From Pseudoxanthomonas sp. z9 (lineage in GTDB: Bacteria; Pseudomonadota; Gammaproteobacteria; Xanthomonadales; Xanthomonadaceae): DNA of 64,000 nt. A model generated the notes under the pieces. It saw nothing but the letters and a program-made list of their open reading frames with translations. It was not told the DNA's origin and searched no databases. This document shows positions 62,839 to 64,000 of the stretch, one piece after another (position 1 is the first letter of the stretch; each line of letters opens with the position of its first letter). The stretch lies in assembly GCF_006542425.1 (NCBI RefSeq), contig NZ_VFID01000010.1:62001-126000 (forward strand), in the 5' to 3' direction. The translations under genes were made by a program, and so were the position numbers.

Positions 62839-64000
62839 TTACTCACTGAGTTTACGGATCAACTTATCCCAATCCTCGCGGAGTTTGCCATCGGTCTCCA
62901 TCAGGCTCCGGATCTGGCGACAGGCATGCAGCACGGTGGTGTGGTCGCGGCCGGCGAACGCGTCGCCGATTTCCGGCAGGCTGTGCTCGGTGAGTTCCTT
63001 GGCCAGCGCCATCGCGACCTGTCGCGGCCGTGCCAGCGAGCGGGTGCGGCGCTTGGACAGCAGATCCTTGATCTGCAGGCCGTAATAGTCGGCGACCGTT
63101 TTCTGGATGTTGGGAATGCTGATCGCCTGCTGCTGTGCGCGCAGCAGATCGCGCAGGGTTTCCTGGGCGAACTCGGGCGTGATCGCGCGCCCGGTGAAGT
63201 TGGCGCGCGCGGCCAGGGTGTTGAGCGCGCCTTCCAGATCGCGCACGTTGCTGCGCATCTTCTTGGCCAACAGGAACGCGACCTCGTCGGGAATCTCGGC
63301 GCCGCGATCGCGTGCCTTGGCCAGCACGATCGCCGCGCGGGTCTCGAAATCCGGCGGTTCGATTGCCACCGACAGGCCCCAGGCCAGGCGCGATTTCAGC
63401 CGCGGCTCGAGCCCTTCGACCTCGCGCGGATAACGATCGCAGGTCAGGATGATCTGCTGGCGGCTGTCGAACAGCGCGTTGAAGGTGTGGAAGAACTCTT
63501 CCTGGGTGCGGTCCTTGCCGGCGAAGAACTGGATGTCGTCAATCAGCAGCGCGTCGACCTGCTGGAAGCGGCGCTTGAACTGATCCATCGATTTCTCGAT
63601 CAGCGCCTTGGTCATCGCGCTGAAGAACTGTTCCGAACGCAGGTAGAGCACCCGCGCGTTCGGGTTCTGCCGACGCATCTCGTTGCCGGCGGCGAACATC
63701 AGGTGGGTCTTGCCCAGACCGGTGCCGCCGTACAGCAGCAACGGGTTGTGGGCGCGGTCACCCGGCTTCTGCGCCGCCTGCCAAGCCGCGGCGCGGCCCA
63801 ACTGGTTGCTGCGGCCCTCGACGAAGTTGTCGAAGGTGTAGTGGGTATCCAGGTTGCCGGCATAGGGCTCGGCCGAGGCCGCCGACGGCATCCCCTGCCC
63901 GTGGGCGGCCGGCCTGGCCGGTTCCGGCGCGCGGGCGCGCGAGCCGATCTCCAGCGAAACCTCGGCGTGGCCGGCGAAATAGTCCAGCAGCTCCCGGATC
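62839..64000 (-). CDS. dnaA: Chromosomal replication initiator DnaA, C-terminal part
   Basis: The frame is open through the right edge, so the N-terminus lies outside; visible upstream codons give [18 protein letters not shown] (end of domain I) and a proline/alanine-rich linker. The AAA+ domain has Walker [19 protein letters not shown], Walker [21 protein letters not shown] and sensor [14 protein letters not shown]; the DNA-binding domain IV has the signature [20 protein letters not shown]. Initiates replication by binding the boxes in the adjacent gap. Confidence 0.97.
   Translation of the reverse strand, partial: IRELLDYFAGHAEVSLEIGSRARAPEPARPAAHGQGMPSAASAEPYAGNLDTHYTFDNFVEGRSNQLGRAAAWQAAQKPGDRAHNPLLLYGGTGLGKTHLMFAAGNEMRRQNPNARVLYLRSEQFFSAMTKALIEKSMDQFKRRFQQVDALLIDDIQFFAGKDRTQEEFFHTFNALFDSRQQIILTCDRYPREVEGLEPRLKSRLAWGLSVAIEPPDFETRAAIVLAKARDRGAEIPDEVAFLLAKKMRSNVRDLEGALNTLAARANFTGRAITPEFAQETLRDLLRAQQQAISIPNIQKTVADYYGLQIKDLLSKRRTRSLARPRQVAMALAKELTEHSLPEIGDAFAGRDHTTVLHACRQIRSLMETDGKLREDWDKLIRKLSE

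Overview
The window reads as a high-GC gammaproteobacterial chromosome segment from the Xanthomonadaceae (Lysobacter/Luteimonas/Xanthomonas-like; genus not determinable here). Three things support this: the order dnaA-dnaN-recF-gyrB followed by tonB-exbB-exbD-exbD next to pdxJ; a FabV-type enoyl reductase; and many dispersed palindromic repeats of the GTGGGAGCGACGTGAGTCGCGA type. dnaA enters from the right edge on the minus strand. The dnaA-dnaN gap (about 62.6-62.84 kb) has DnaA boxes and AT-rich DNA and is the likely oriC, with three parS-like sites within 3 kb of it. Replication would run leftward, so minus-strand genes are co-directional with the fork.

Layout from left to right. 0-1.3 kb: end of a serine hydrolase gene and a DUF2200 gene. 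1.3-10.4 kb: recC-recB-recD operon (minus). 10.6-15.0 kb: mlaF-E-D-C-B-A (plus), a full outer-membrane lipid asymmetry system. 15.1-24.1 kb: housekeeping and transport genes: rmuC, LysE exporter, DUF488, amino-acid permease, fabV, rlmI-like methyltransferase, a manganese-riboswitch/TerC unit and a rhomboid protease. 24.1-30.8 kb: GH18 chitinase, a TonB receptor, an AIM24 protein and a patatin lipoprotein. 30.8-36.4 kb: many small enzymes and regulators, including a tightly overlapping GFA-ABM-VOC-GST operon. 36.4-37.9 kb: Lrp regulator divergent from phhA. 38.1-44.6 kb: TonB receptor, a four-gene WYL/NIPSNAP operon and a two-component system. 44.7-50.9 kb: MgtC/DUF4010 protein, fbp, radical SAM protein, cardiolipin synthase, pdxJ. 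50.9-57.2 kb: three ExbD genes, ExbB, TonB, TPR protein, M48 and CPBP proteases. 57.2-64 kb: gyrB, recF, a VOC gene, dnaN, oriC, dnaA.

The TonB-ExbB-ExbD genes could energise the two TonB-dependent receptors in the window. The Mla genes, cardiolipin synthase and patatin lipoprotein are all envelope-lipid functions. Three intergenic repeat families are visible: (A) REP-like paired palindromes, (B) a GC-rich CCCCCGCxxGCGGGGG mosaic, (C) a CCCCCTTxxxAAGGGGG repeat. The most unusual observations are: family B elements lying in frame inside recD and forming the C-terminus of recB; matched arm subtypes within family A pairs; parS-like sites inside the recF coding sequence; a possible 28-codon coding remnant after the TAG of the patatin gene; and two compact small-enzyme operons of unknown purpose.
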